Shown here piece by piece: positions 19,690 to 30,610 of a stretch of DNA of 64,000 bases. Each line of letters opens with the position of its first letter. The first letter of the stretch is position 1. This DNA is from Plutella xylostella (Eukaryota > Arthropoda > Insecta > Lepidoptera > Plutellidae). Below the pieces are notes generated by a model, which saw nothing but the letters and a program-made list of their open reading frames with translations, had not been told where the DNA came from and made no database searches. A program made the position numbers and the translations under genes. The stretch lies in assembly GCF_932276165.1 (NCBI RefSeq), contig NC_064009.1, positions 1,550,001 through 1,614,000 on the forward strand, read 5' to 3'.

Positions 19690-20254
19690 TGGAAATAAAT
19701 TCAAGATGATGTTGAATTTCTTGTTGTAGAAGCGATACAGTTTAGCGAGCGGTGGTAGCTCAGTCGGGTAAGCGCCCGCTTCTCACGCCAGAGATGCGGG
19801 TTCGAATCCCGGCGCTGACATGTACCATGTACCAATGAGTTCTTTTAACTTAAGTACAATGTATATCATCGCTCTTACGGTGAAGGAAAACATCTTGAGG
19901 AAACCTGCATATCTAGATCTAGCACATCTAGATATGTGAACCCACCAACCCGCAGTGGACCAGGGTGGTGGGCAATGGTCCAAGCTTAGGAAGGCAGTTT
20001 AGGCCTTGGGGATATGCACAAAGGTTCCACTCGAGATAGCCAGGTGCAGGTACTTATACCCCCACAGAGAATAGAATAGAATAGAATAGCGATACAGTTT
20101 GTTTTGTCAAACGAAATCTCCTAACAAATTTTTTATCCGGTAGTGTCTCAAATAAGTTAGTTCTTTCTGCAATATAGCGTAATGAGCGAGGTCTATTCAT
20201 ATAGAGAAGTAATTCTTCATCATCGTCATCAAACAAAATATCCCACAAATCCAT
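19690..20254 (-). pseudogene. PIF/Harbinger transposase, N-terminal part split by a SINE
   Basis: From ATG at 20254: DLWDILFDDDDEELLLYMNR, then FVRRFRLTKQTVSL. The SINE at 19744-20087 interrupts after TKQTVSL; past it the frame resumes LLQQEIQHHLEFISTR and meets a CCACCAG/GTAAGT donor. An AG before TTACTCC near 19585 may be the matching acceptor to the 19392-19579 piece. The acidic start and RFRLTKxTV are typical of HARBI1-like proteins. Confidence 0.75.
19744..20087 (+). mobile_element. SINE-2 (tRNA-headed), full copy with 13-bp TSD
   Basis: The head carries the pol III boxes TAGCTCAGTCGG and GGTTCGAATCC. The body has CTTACGGTGAAGGAAAACAT, CTAGATCTAGCACATCTAG and GTGAACCCACCAACCCGCAG, and the tail is (GAATA)n. 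AGCGATACAGTTT is duplicated at 19731-19743 and 20088-20100. It interrupts the Harbinger transposase, so it is younger than that element. The head would fold like a tRNA in part but is not a functional tRNA gene. Confidence 0.92.
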
Positions 20255-20327
20255 TATTTATTAGATAACCTCAACATAACCTCGGAACAATGACCTCTGA
20301 ATCTCTCACAGACAACAACTAGACATA

Positions 20328-22442
20328 CAGACAGCCAATCGATGCGGCTGATCTAATCTCCAGATATGAGTCACTTTACGCCCTGGACCCTTTCTCGGAA
20401 GAGACCATAATTGCCGGAGAGGAGCTCATGCTTAAGTTAAGTGACAGCCGTCAACAAAAATGGATGAACATGGTCTCTAACATCAACATGACCCATAATA
20501 GCAAGAAAGCGTGGTCGATGGTGCGTAAACTCACAGACGACCCACCTGCAGCTACACAACCAGGGCAAGTTACCGCAAACCAAGTCGCCCACCAGCTGAT
20601 ACTTAATGGCAAACCACCATGCAGACTTCCCAGACTACCCAAGCAAGTAAACCAGGAGGAACCTTCCACCAACATCAGCAAGCCGTTTACGCTCAGTGAA
20701 ATTATTTGTGTCATAAAATCACTTAAGACTGGTAAAGCTGCTGGAGTCGACGACATCATGGTGGAGCAAATAAAAGAGTTCGGCCCTGGGACTGTGTCCT
20801 GGTTACTTGCCCTTTGCAACAACTGCACTGATTCGGCAAGAATCCCTAAGCCATGGAGGAAAGCAAAAGTTGTAGCGCTCTTAAAGCCGGGTAAGCCTGC
20901 TTCTGAAACTAAGAGCTACCGACCAATATCTCTTCTGTGCCATACATATAAGCTGTTCGAAAGGCTCATCCTTAACCGTCTCACAAGCGAAATAGAGCCA
21001 AAACTTATACCTGAACAGGCTGGCTTTAGACCAGGAAAGTCCTGCACCAGTCAGACCTTAAATTTGACTCAATCCATTGAGGATGGTTTTGAAACTGGAA
21101 AGGTGACTGGTGTGGTGTTTGTCGACCTATCAGCCGCCTATGACACAGTCAATATAAAGAGACTACTGGTGAAGGTCGGTGCACTCACTAACGATAACAA
21201 CTTCGTCAAACTTTTAAGTGAGATGCTCCACAACCGCCGTTTCCAAGTTTGCATTAACTCGGAAAAAAGTAGATGGCGCTCTCAGAAAAATGGACTGCCT
21301 CAGGGAAGTGTGTTGGCGCCAACTCTTTTTAACATATATACCAACGACCAGCCCCGCGATGCAGGAACAGCTCGATTCCTCTACGCTGACGACCTTGCAC
21401 TGGCATCGCAGGCAGCTACGTTCGAAGAAGTGGAAGGCACGTTGACTGCAGCTTTGCGGAAGCTGGGTGACTACTACAGTCAAAACGCTTTGAGGCCAAA
21501 CCCATCAAAAACTCAGTCATGTGCTTTCCACCTACGCAACCACCAGGCAAATCGAGAGCTGGACATAACATGGGAAGGGGTAAAAATCCAGCACTGCTCG
21601 TCACCAAAATACCTCGGAGTGACCCTGGATAGATCCCTCACGTACAAAACTCACTGCCAAATCACCAAGAAGAAAGTCAGCTCCCGAAACAACCTTCTGC
21701 GACGGCTTACGTCTACCAGCTGGGGCGCCTCTCCGCAAGTTCTACGAACAAGTAGCTTAGCACTCTGCTTCTCAGCTGCCGAATATGCCTGCCCCATATG
21801 GGCAAGGTCCGCGCATGCTAGAGAAGTAGATGTTGCTCTTAACGACACAGTTCGTATAGTTACGGGATGCCTCAAACCGACACCGCTCCACAAACTCTAC
21901 TCTCTGGCTGGGATAGCACCCCCTTGCATACGGCGTAAAGTGGCATGTTCTGTAGAGAAAGCCAAACAAGAATGCGACTCCAGACATCCACTTTACTCAC
22001 ATACTGCCGCACCTTCCCGCCTTAAGAGCCGCAAAGCGTTTCTAAATAGTGAGGTGTCCTTAACGGATGAAAACCCACAAAACGCAAGGCTAAGGCTCTG
22101 GGAGGAAAAGCAGCCCCAGGATCCTTTCCTACCTCTTGAGGAAAAACTTGCTCCCGGTAACAGTCTTCCCTGGCACATCTGGAAGACTCTAAATCGGTTG
22201 CGAGCAGAGGTAGGCTGCTGCAAGGACAATCTCTGTAAGTGGGGCTATACCGTTGGTACCAACCTATGCGACTGTGGTACCGCCCCCCAGACTATGGAGC
22301 ATTTACTCTCCTGTCCCCTGTGCCCTTCCACCTGCACACGGGAAGACTTACTCCAGGCCAACCAGAATGCTATCAAAGTTGCTTCTTTTTGGTCTGGACA
22401 AATATAAAAAATCGCATTTCACTGACACGAAAGAAGAAGAAG
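20328..22442 (+). mobile_element. 5'-truncated non-LTR retrotransposon with 10-bp TSD
   Basis: ACTAGACATA flanks it at 20318-20327 and 22443-22452. The 3' end is (GAA)n-like. The coding frame is already open at the 5' edge, so the endonuclease and ORF1 were lost during insertion (typical incomplete reverse transcription). It inserted next to or into the Harbinger remnant. Confidence 0.88.
20428..22407 (+). CDS. Partial LINE reverse transcriptase, 659 codons without interruption
   Basis: The frame extends upstream of this Met to about 20323. RT motifs: YRPISLLCHTYKLFERLI, motif A VFVDLSAAYDTV (about 230), motif B GLPQGSVLAPTLFNIY (about 288), catalytic YADD (about 318) and KYLGVTLDRS. The C-terminus carries CDCG..TMEHLLSCPLC, a cysteine/histidine knuckle seen at the end of many insect LINE ORF2s. 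No endonuclease domain. No frameshift or stop, so the insertion is recent or purged of few mutations. Probably jockey/I-group; exact clade unresolved. Unlikely to be expressed from its own promoter. Confidence 0.9.
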   Translation: MLKLSDSRQQKWMNMVSNINMTHNSKKAWSMVRKLTDDPPAATQPGQVTANQVAHQLILNGKPPCRLPRLPKQVNQEEPSTNISKPFTLSEIICVIKSLKTGKAAGVDDIMVEQIKEFGPGTVSWLLALCNNCTDSARIPKPWRKAKVVALLKPGKPASETKSYRPISLLCHTYKLFERLILNRLTSEIEPKLIPEQAGFRPGKSCTSQTLNLTQSIEDGFETGKVTGVVFVDLSAAYDTVNIKRLLVKVGALTNDNNFVKLLSEMLHNRRFQVCINSEKSRWRSQKNGLPQGSVLAPTLFNIYTNDQPRDAGTARFLYADDLALASQAATFEEVEGTLTAALRKLGDYYSQNALRPNPSKTQSCAFHLRNHQANRELDITWEGVKIQHCSSPKYLGVTLDRSLTYKTHCQITKKKVSSRNNLLRRLTSTSWGASPQVLRTSSLALCFSAAEYACPIWARSAHAREVDVALNDTVRIVTGCLKPTPLHKLYSLAGIAPPCIRRKVACSVEKAKQECDSRHPLYSHTAAPSRLKSRKAFLNSEVSLTDENPQNARLRLWEEKQPQDPFLPLEEKLAPGNSLPWHIWKTLNRLRAEVGCCKDNLCKWGYTVGTNLCDCGTAPQTMEHLLSCPLCPSTCTREDLLQANQNAIKVASFWSGQI

Positions 22443-22452
22443 ACTAGACATA

Positions 22453-22740
22453 GACATCACTGAGGAAAAATGCTAGAAATGGAAAAGTTCTCTTGACAGC
22501 CGGTCGGTCAGCTGGTCGCCGCGACTGACGCCATGACATGCGTAGTAGATAAATGTGTTTAGTAAAGTTAAATAGCCATTTGACCGCATTTAGGTTTAAC
22601 AGATTACTAATCATATTTAAGTCGTGGTAAAAGATGTTTTACGAAATTTAATTTCAAATTGTGTTTAAATAAAAAGTTAAATACATTTATCACTTTGGTA
22701 AAAGCCACCCTGAAACTTAAAATTTTACAACAAGATAGGC
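22453..22740. other. No gene recognised
   Basis: Post-insertion flank of the LINE, AT-rich, no motifs. Confidence 0.4.
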
Positions 22741-22764
22741 AATAATAATAATAATAATAATAAT
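22741..22764. repeat. (AAT)n microsatellite
   Basis: About eight AAT units directly at the 3' end of the inverted SINE-1 copy. A similar ATT run lies at the 3' end of the copy at 47706, so it is probably the SINE's own tail. Confidence 0.85.
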
Positions 22765-23007
22765 ATGTGGGGACATCTCACACACGGCCATCCGACCCCA
22801 AGCTAGGCCGAACCTGTGTTATGGGTGTCGGACAGCTGATATATTTACACAAATATATAGATAGATAGATACTAATTATAAATATCAACAGCCAAGACCC
22901 GAGAACAAATATCTGTGTTTAAACAAATATCTGCCCCAGCAGGGAATCGAACCCGGGACCTTCGGCTCAGCAATCAGGGTCACTAACCACTACGCCATTC
23001 GGCCGTA
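22765..23007 (-). mobile_element. SINE-1 (tRNA-headed), tail type A
   Basis: On the minus strand the head has GGCGTAGTGGTTAGTGACCC (A box) and GGTTCGATTCC (B box), then GGGGCAGATATTTGTTTAAA, a TATCTATCTA region, GCTGTCCGACACCCATAACA and GTGAGATGTCCCCACATA. Other copies: 43528, 47236 and 48274, with alternative-tail copies at 41103 and 62226. Confidence 0.9.
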
Positions 23008-25258
23008 ATAGGTCAAGCCACATATAAAGGAAAAATAATAAAAACAAAAAAATATATATATAGCATAGAAAACAATTTTATATTTGCGGTTTGGTAAGAA
23101 CATTGTGTATGGATTTCGACTGCTTTTAGTTTGTGCTCATTGCCAAGTCACTGTAATTATAATATAAAGAAAACTATTGATAAAATTACTAACTGTTGAT
23201 TTATAACTACAAATTAATTTGAATAGGACTTGGTTTCTATGAGATCTCATAACTTTTTACGTTGGAAAGACTGCATCGAGAGACTTGGCATTTTTTTAAA
23301 TTTTAAAGTTTTTGGTGGAATATAGGTATTTGCAAGCCCAGCAATAGTAGGTAAGTAACATATAATATCTCTATCTAGCAGCATTATCGCAATGGTTTGA
23401 TCCGCAGATATGACGGCGAAAGGGAAAGGCAACTTATAGATATCCGAACTGCTAAAGACAATAGTACAATAAGTATAGCCCACCGTCTATAATAGCAGCC
23501 ATACGTTCAGCGTAAGCTTGTCCATTCGTCATAGATTTCCTACCATGAAAAATCTTCAATAACAGTCTTTATATCTCTGGGATACGGTTGTTAAGGTTAT
23601 ATTAGTAATGAGAAAGGAAGGGACAAGCCCTCAAGCAAATGAACGGGCTGAGGTGTCAGTCAGTTGTTTAGAAACCTGATAATAGTTGGTCCTGAACACT
23701 TACAGTGTGGGACAAGGAGTTCCTAGTAGCTTAGATGGTGAAGGCAGGGTAGGGTAGTGAGGCCACTGGGTAAGGCATTTTATTTTCAAATAGGCGCAGC
23801 CATGACAAAAAAATAGTAAACGATGAACAGGTCAAACCGTTTCGTCATTCATAGGCAGAAGTTAGATGAATAAAATAATATTATTTTATCGATAGTTAAA
23901 CAAACAAGCTCTATCTATCACCACATATACATATATCTTTTGCATACAATTTTGTATAAGTACATACTTATGACCATAGCCGAATGCGACATATTCACAG
24001 TTCACACTCGTTCAAACGAAGTGGTCTCACTAACCTTCTCATAATTTTGGCCAAACCTATCATTGACCGAGAGGTCAGCTCCAACAGTACATTAACACAC
24101 TCAGTTGTTTACATAAACACTGTATATAATATATAATTCCAAGCTTTCTAAACTACCCTACAAACAACATTTAGCTTTCAAAAGCTTCATTTTACCTTCA
24201 AAAGCTCTATAATCTCTACGGATAAGTTATACAGTAAGTACAACTGTAGATGAAAGTGTAGCTTTGTGGTAAGATTATTCTGTGTTAAATATTGCGTTAT
24301 ATATTATGTTAGGTAACTAAGTCGCAGCTTTAGTTACTTACCATAACACTATGGACAAAATGTACGTCTTTTCGTTCAGTAGTAGTTTTAGATTAGTATG
24401 TAATATCCTTGACTGCAGGTTTGATATAAACCGCCACTGTAAGCTACATCAAGTGTATACTTACGAATGTCAGGTGGTGATATACGTTTATTATTTGTTA
24501 TTCAAGATTTATAACAGTTTGATTGACGTTAGCTTTGATTGGTCTAGAATCCTCCTACTCGTTGCCATTGTGCCAGGAATATTTAATGTGGACTCCATAA
24601 TTATTGAACGTGAAGTATTGATGTGTTTATTTTATGATGCCACCAGCCCACGGCTTGATTAAGGCTTAGCATTTATTAACAGCACAATTCATAATTCATT
24701 GTATCCCGGTGTGGTATTCGGGACGACTTAGCGTTTCTAATTCGACACGCAATTAAGTCTTACTAACTCCATAATGCATACATGTACTTATACGCGCGTG
24801 CGTATATTGTACGATTTAATTATTTGTCAATTGAGTAAGAATTTAGGTGGATCAAAAATAAAAGAGCTATTTAGATGATCTATGAACCTGCAATGTTGGA
24901 CAATCGTTAAGCTGCTGAAGCTTGTAATCGTCAGGAGAAGATTACAAGGAGTAGATGATATTATATAGATGTGTAGTCGAACATCACTAGCTGTCAGAAT
25001 TATTCCATACTAGCAATATTAATATTCCATACTAGCAATTATTCTTATAATTCCATACTACCTAAATACTAGTGATGAATAATTGAAATCTATGCTGCAT
25101 CCTTCTGACAGCCACAATTCATCATAGTATAGTCAGACATCTCTACAGGATCTGTTGAACCGATTTACAGTCTCAATCAGGATGAACACAGCCTTAATTT
25201 GACTTCATTCACATAGCTAACGCCATAGTGTCCCAAGGATATCCTAACACAACTACAG
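23008..25258. other. No gene recognised
   Basis: AT-rich with scattered frames up to 103 codons (24351-24662) that lack motifs. ATTCCATACTAGCAAT repeats about three times at 25010-25060. A TGTCAGAATTATTCC start and TTCTGACAGCC end at 24994-25112 form a weak inverted repeat. Confidence 0.4.
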
Positions 25259-25489
25259 TTATCTCGGCCCGCTAGGTGGCGTTAAAGTGAAGTGACATTT
25301 CTCGACACCCTTCACACCATACAAGGTAAACGCAGCACGGAACGCTATAAAATAACAATTTACTCTAACAATATGGCGGATGGCTTGGATCATTTCGTCG
25401 CCTTTTATGGCCTTAGCACATTTAGGACAGGCTTCGGAAGTAAACGTGTTACAGACAATGCAACATCTTGGACATCTCTGGATAAAGCC
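25259..25489 (-). other. Unassigned cysteine-rich frame, 76 codons
   Basis: Open without ATG from after a TGA pair at 25490-25495 to TAA at 25259. It contains RCPRCCIVCNTFTSEACPKC followed by AKAIKGDEMIQA, that is, two CxxC pairs with a further CxxxC between, as in a zinc ribbon or the start of a LIM-type finger. The later part (ending CHFTLTPPSGPR) has no matching zinc ligands. It might be an exon of a host gene or of a mobile element; splice borders are weak. Confidence 0.3.
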
Positions 25490-25671
25490 TCATCATAAGA
25501 TCAGCGTATTTGTTAACTGCGGGACCTAAACTTATCCAAAGGGCCGTCACAACACTCTGTTTTTGTGCAGTCAGTTCCAACCACTACCGGGAAGCTGGTA
25601 AATAATCAATATAAGAATCTCATAAGTGTCTTACTCCTACAACATCTCAATTTTGCTTGTTGAATTTTTTG

Positions 25672-25810
25672 TTATAATCTCCAGGCGGCTCGCAGGCGGA
25701 TTGGAGGTATCGAAACTACGTGGTTATTACATGTTTCTGAAGATATAGCACTGTCGTAACAATGATCACCTGAAGCTATGGTGCTTCGCCGATGCCCTTC
25801 GAGCTGCAAT
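25672..25810 (-). pseudogene. Possible Tc1-like transposase N-terminal relic
   Basis: The C-terminal third of a 129-codon minus-strand frame reads GHRRSTIASGDHCYDSAISS followed by about 25 residues to IRLRAAW. GHRRSTT..D..I..S..RN resembles the linker after the helix-turn-helix of Tc1-type transposases. The catalytic domain and TIRs were not found. Weak evidence. Confidence 0.3.
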
Positions 25811-26061
25811 ATAAACAAAGTCAAGACTTTCCGATCGTGTCTGTATCGTCCTGCCATTAATTTGAATGTCGTGTCTTTTGAAGCCATCAGTTTGCTGTTA
25901 TGCAAATTCTTGGTTGCTCGGTTATTGGCAGACGTTTGAGGGTATGATAGATAGATAGAGATGGTCCAGATATGGTGCAAGAATGGTGACATAATTTGGA
26001 GTGCCCGGAGTTTATGTACTGTTAGAGACTCAAGATTTAGCCCGTAAGCTGATATAATCAT

Positions 26062-26638
26062 TAGAAAAATGTTATAAAATTATGCCTCAGTGTCAGTTAT
26101 TATTTTCATCATATAGGTAAGCAAATAAATTATACACTGTTGAACTGCCCCTTCAAAGTGCCACATCACTGTCGGTCTTCCATAGCAATACCCAATACCG
26201 CTTACCTCCGTTTGTGTAGCAGCAAAGTTTGAAAATGGCCAAACTGAAATCCCCTATCCCGAAGCGGCATCAGAGACATTCCTCCACATCGGCGCTGGCT
26301 GTGTCACAAGTGACGCCATTTGCATTTACACTCCGTATCTACATCTAACAGCCATCAAGAATCTGTGCGTTGGATGTGGACACATACGCGATAGAAGTAA
26401 TGCTTCCGCATTTTTGAATACCTCCTCCTACCTCCTCAGCAATGAAAACGTTTCACACAAATGACCCCATTTTTTTAAAACTTCTAATTTAGAATTTGAT
26501 CAAAGTATTAGTCGGTTATCTAACCGACCAGGGATTGGTTCATCAATTATACGTCATCTCCAAATAAAATTCTTGACAGATGTGTCATAAGTCTACCACT
26601 AATACCTGGTTATTTATGCTCTAAACTATGGAGAAATT
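26062..26638. other. No gene recognised
   Basis: No motif, repeat or strong frame seen. GTCGGTCTTCCATAGCAA (26171) also occurs near 15182, which may mark an old RTE-derived scrap. Confidence 0.4.
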
Positions 26639-26766
26639 GGTAATATTCTGAGGCGCTGTTAAATGTACTTACATATTTTAGACGGCAAAGAGAAAGCTTC
26701 TCCGTTTAGGAGTAATTTGGTGCTACTGCTACGTGTCTGAAAAATTTTCATTGCTCGTGAGTGTAA
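26639..26766 (+). mobile_element. Family B element, copy 2
   Basis: GTAATATTCTGAGGCGCTGT at the left, TTTAGGAGTAATTTGGTGCT in the middle, CATTGCTCGTGAGTGTA at the right: the inverse orientation of the copies at 1842 and 60406. Confidence 0.75.
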
Positions 26767-27756
26767 TTTTACAACGGTATACATCTTCTGTTTATTGTTC
26801 CAATAGCTACCTATTGTGGTGCTATGGTTAACTATATGCGTGTAAAACTGATAAGTATTTCTTTTCCTCTGGATGCTAACATCCTATTTATTATTAATTT
26901 AGGCATCCGTAACATCTTTAATTAGCGATTCGTAGTTCCACAGTTCTGAAGTACAAAATACAACTTAATTACTATCACTTTGAAAGCCCATTAACACTAG
27001 TTAACTACTGAAAGTTACGGACATACCAAACAACAATTTATAAAGATTATCTGAACAGATTGACGTACATTTTGGCTGACCACCAGCTAAAACAACTTTG
27101 TTCTTACAACATTTATTTAGCAAATGGGATGAATGGATTAGCAAAATATATTAGAGTGATCTTTATGGCGAGTATATTATGTATACTCACCTATCTAAAA
27201 CTGTATAAATAACAAGGAACAAGCGGGGACGTCAAAACAAGGAGTACAGTCAGCAAAATCATGAAAGAAAGAAATTAATGTACAAAACAAAGTAGAAAAG
27301 AAATTTATATATGAAGTAGAAATTAATCTAACAAGTAGACACTACGCATAAATGGTTATACAAAATTGAGAATAAAAAAAAATAACTAATAGTGGCTATA
27401 TGTAGTTGGAACTAGTAGATTATACAATGTGCAAAAAAAAAGTGTCACCCCAATCGCACACCGTTTGAATTTACTGTTAAAACATATATTTGTTGATTGA
27501 ATCGATATCGATACTACCACACAAAACCTATTAAATATTATTCGTGTAACCTATCAATCCCGAGTAATTCTTAAAGTAATAAGTGTTTTCGCTGGAGGGC
27601 ATACATATCTTTTTGCTGACTGTACATCAGATTGTACATTAACAATAACAACGCAGGAAAAGCGCGTATTGTTTTAATTATAAATTATGCATCGGCCACA
27701 GTGAATCAGTTGGGACGATGCCAACAGTATTGAGAAATGCGGGGGGTCACTCCCTT
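26767..27756. other. No gene recognised
   Basis: AT-rich. No supported feature. Confidence 0.4.
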
Positions 27757-27905
27757 ACTGCCAGTTTCTATAACTCTATCTATCCATAACTGGTAAGTAG
27801 GTAGTTACTTTCATACGATTTTGACATAATCAAAAGTAACAATCTGTCAAAATTGTATGAAAGTAACTACCAGTTATAGATAGATAGTTATTGAAACTGG
27901 CAGTT
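27757..27905. mobile_element. Fold-back MITE, about 149 bp
   Basis: ACTGCCAGTTTCTATAACTC at the left is mirrored by TATTGAAACTGGCAGT at the right; inside, GTAGTTACTTTCATACGATT is mirrored by ATTGTATGAAAGTAACTAC. The arms are about 65 bp with a short loop. Confidence 0.85.
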
Positions 27906-27949
27906 AATCGACGAACGAAGAGAATGATCAAGCAATCGGCACGCTTAAA

Positions 27950-28455
27950 GCTGCGTACACACCGGGCCAACGAACGGCCAACGAAGGATATTTATCGTTC
28001 GCTAGCGTTGGCTCCGCATGTTCGTTGGAGTTCGTTAATACGTCCAAATACAATTAGTGCTCGGACGAACGTTCGTTGGCACTGGATTCCGGTTCTTTTT
28101 CTCTTTCATTCGCAATTTAATCATGGACGACGACAACATCATTATTATCGCCGTTACTCCATTCTTTGTTTTTCTGCATGATCTAAATGGGGAGGAAATA
28201 TCCAAGTAATAATCAAATTGGACGTCTACACGCTACGCCCACTTGCTTCAACTGAGCGTTCGTTCGTTGGTCTTCGGCGACCGTCCAAACAGAGTTTGTT
28301 CAAATAGCTCGATTTCTTTGATGTTGCCGCCACGCTTCGGATCGCCGGCACAGGCCAACGAGCGATCGATGGCATTCGCTAAGCCGTCCAGATTGAACCA
28401 ACGAAGGCCAACGAAACCCGTTCGTTGGCCTTCGTTGGCCCGGTGTGTACGCAGC
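27950..28455. mobile_element. 506-bp MITE with long CpG-rich TIRs
   Basis: GCTGCGTACACACCGGGCCA at the left; GGCCCGGTGTGTACGCAGC at the right. The arms continue inward with CCAACGAA/TTCGTTGG units that also recur in the interior. 96-codon frames run through it on both strands but are by-products of the repeats. Target duplication unclear. This type of end is common among non-autonomous insect DNA transposons. Confidence 0.85.
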
Positions 28456-29132
28456 ATAATACAACGAGATAAGTACCTATGTAGAGAACGAAGGTGCTAC
28501 TATACTTTGTCCATTATGTTATTGGTTTTTTGACATTCGAAATCCCATACATAATTGACAACTGCAAAGGAAAACCAACTTTACTTACCAGACATAAGGA
28601 AAGTCAAAAATACAATAACATAGTGGAATCTCTATAGAATCCTGAATAGGAACATTCTCCAGCTCTCAATTCTTTATATTGTGATAACCAAGTCCTTTTT
28701 CTTGTCCATAACCATTAAACATCCATGTATGCATGTATATGTAAGACAAATTACATTAATCTGATCCCTTGTTGTTGGAATAGTGTTATGTTATAAAAAA
28801 TACAGTATAAGTAGGTAGATAATGTTGTTGCTAACTTGGTAGACATTGTATAAGCTACAACTGCTGAGACATTCAACTTCCCAATCGGGTGGGTAAACAC
28901 GAACATCTACCGTCCTGACTTTATTTAACTTCAGTTATTAACTGCCAACCCATTAAAATTGATGACAATAATTAAGTTAATAGTCCTCTCTAGCGGGACA
29001 ACATTGTAGCAAGATTGCCGTCCTCAGATTATACCGTCACATTCTATTCTAGTCGCTGAAGGATCACCTGTGGTGGGCGGTTGACGTTCTGGCTATTCCT
29101 GCGTCTTTGAAGTCCCCTCAGGGATTAGCCAG
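28456..29132. other. No gene recognised
   Basis: No supported feature. Confidence 0.4.
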
Positions 29133-29281
29133 TTCTGGGGTCACTCTATATGACGAAAAATTAAGTTTTGGAGCGCTGCTGCGCGAGCCACGACTCTATC
29201 TCTTTGTAATAAACGTGCCGATTGCACGACAGCTGCTCTCGTTCGATTGTTTTTCGTCAGTATAGAGTAATCCTCCAGAAC
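29133..29281. mobile_element. MITE with GGGGTCACTCTATA-type ends
   Basis: TTCTGGGGTCACTCTATATG plus ACGAAAAA at the left; TTTTTCGTCAGTATAGAGTA plus ATCCTCCAGAA at the right, inverted. The ends resemble those of the element at 37840 (TACTGGGGTCACTAC), suggesting one broader family. Confidence 0.75.
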
Positions 29282-30547
29282 CACCTCATGGTACCTACAT
29301 AGTACTTCTTATTTAAATGGATGGCACCAAATCACCGTGGTTAATACACGTGCGATGAAATATTGTGTCATAAAAATTGTAGTTAAAAAAAACTAAAATC
29401 GGTTCTTGCAAAATCAAAATCGCATTTTAGGAAACATAAAGTTATGATTCCTCTCGGAGTCATGTGTGGCATAATGTGTGTGTTTTTTTTAATGATAGGC
29501 AAATAGTTCAGTGATGCTTGTCGCTGGACTTAATAGACAGTTTAAATTTCCTGATGAGTCAGAAACAGAAGGAAATATTTACATTATTCAAAAGTTATGA
29601 ACTCATCATCACTCATCTTTATTTAATAACATAAGTTACTTATAAGTTATGTTATAACTGTCGAGTTTTTATGTCAGATGCATCACTGATAAAGTTGCAC
29701 TCTATATTGTGTACCTCCTCCTCCTCACTCACACTTCAACATCAGAGAACACCGAACGGGCTTTACACAATCAGAATAATCGCTCGAGATAATCGGTAGC
29801 ATCCATACAAAGAGACGAGATATCGATCTGAATCGATTCACTCGGCCGATGAATCGATACGCGCATTGCAATCAGACGTTGACAAATTGCGGTTAAAAGA
29901 AGTTTATGGCAGACAAATTGAGAGTAGCAGTGTTTATGAGTGTACTGGGTGGTGCAGTGAAGATGGGCATGCTTTAATTATATGTATGATAAGTTTTGTG
30001 TGTTATAGGTACATGCTAGACTACTTGTTTCTCCGTTTAATGTGCTACAACATAGATCTCTTGCACGTTTTGGAAATCGTACAAATTATTATTTGTCTGG
30101 GATAACTAATATAATGCACGTCTTATTTATTTTTTCATTTATTTCTGGGCAAAATGTCTGATAAAATCGGTATGTAATAAAAATATGGTGTATTTAATAT
30201 TGTCGTTGATACTCTTCATTTCATTGATACTCGTATTGAAGATAAATCTTGTGAATATGCGACATGCAAAAAAAAATACAAATAAAAGATGTAAAAAATA
30301 ATTAGCTGGGCAACGTCCCGTCGCACCGACTGTACAGCTGGAAATACTTGCAGGCAAATTCTCTAGATAAGCGTTTGTTGCGTTTTTTATGCGATGCGTC
30401 CGATGCGTCCGATGCGATGCGAACCGATGCGTACTACGGTGAGTTATACGACGCACTAATGAAGGGTTCCTGGTTGATTATTCAACGTTGCATAGCATTG
30501 CTCAGGCGATCGCGATAACGTTGGCTTGTTTCCACTTCTATTTTAAG
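29282..30547. other. No gene; ATCGAT-rich patch and short direct repeats
   Basis: 29815-29870 has three ATCGAT-like sites (GATATCGATC, AATCGATTC, GAATCGATACG), similar to 56590-56645; DREF-type sites or chance. At 30385-30430 GATGCG repeats about six times. Confidence 0.35.
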
Positions 30548-30610
30548 AAAACAAAAACGGTGTTCCTCAAGGCTCTGTATTGGGACCCTTGCTCTTCCTA
30601 ATTTGTACAG
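30548..30610 (+). pseudogene. Minimal reverse-transcriptase motif-B relic
   Basis: KNGVPQGSVLGPLLFLICT in one frame, the canonical motif B of LINE reverse transcriptases. Neither the upstream motif A nor the downstream catalytic motif could be found, so only this scrap survives. Confidence 0.65.

Noticed and set aside
19750..19820. tRNA gene
   Set aside because: A and B boxes are present, but the cloverleaf is incomplete and the sequence continues into the SINE-2 body with a TSD. The same applies to 38935-38993, 43205-43280 and all SINE-1 heads.
24351..24662. 103-codon open frame
   Set aside because: Hydrophobic, AT-driven composition, no motif, no repeat or splice evidence.
29815..29870. 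ATCGAT cluster as an enhancer
   Set aside because: A similar cluster at 56590, but AT-rich DNA and hAT/MITE debris produce such sites; no independent evidence of regulation.
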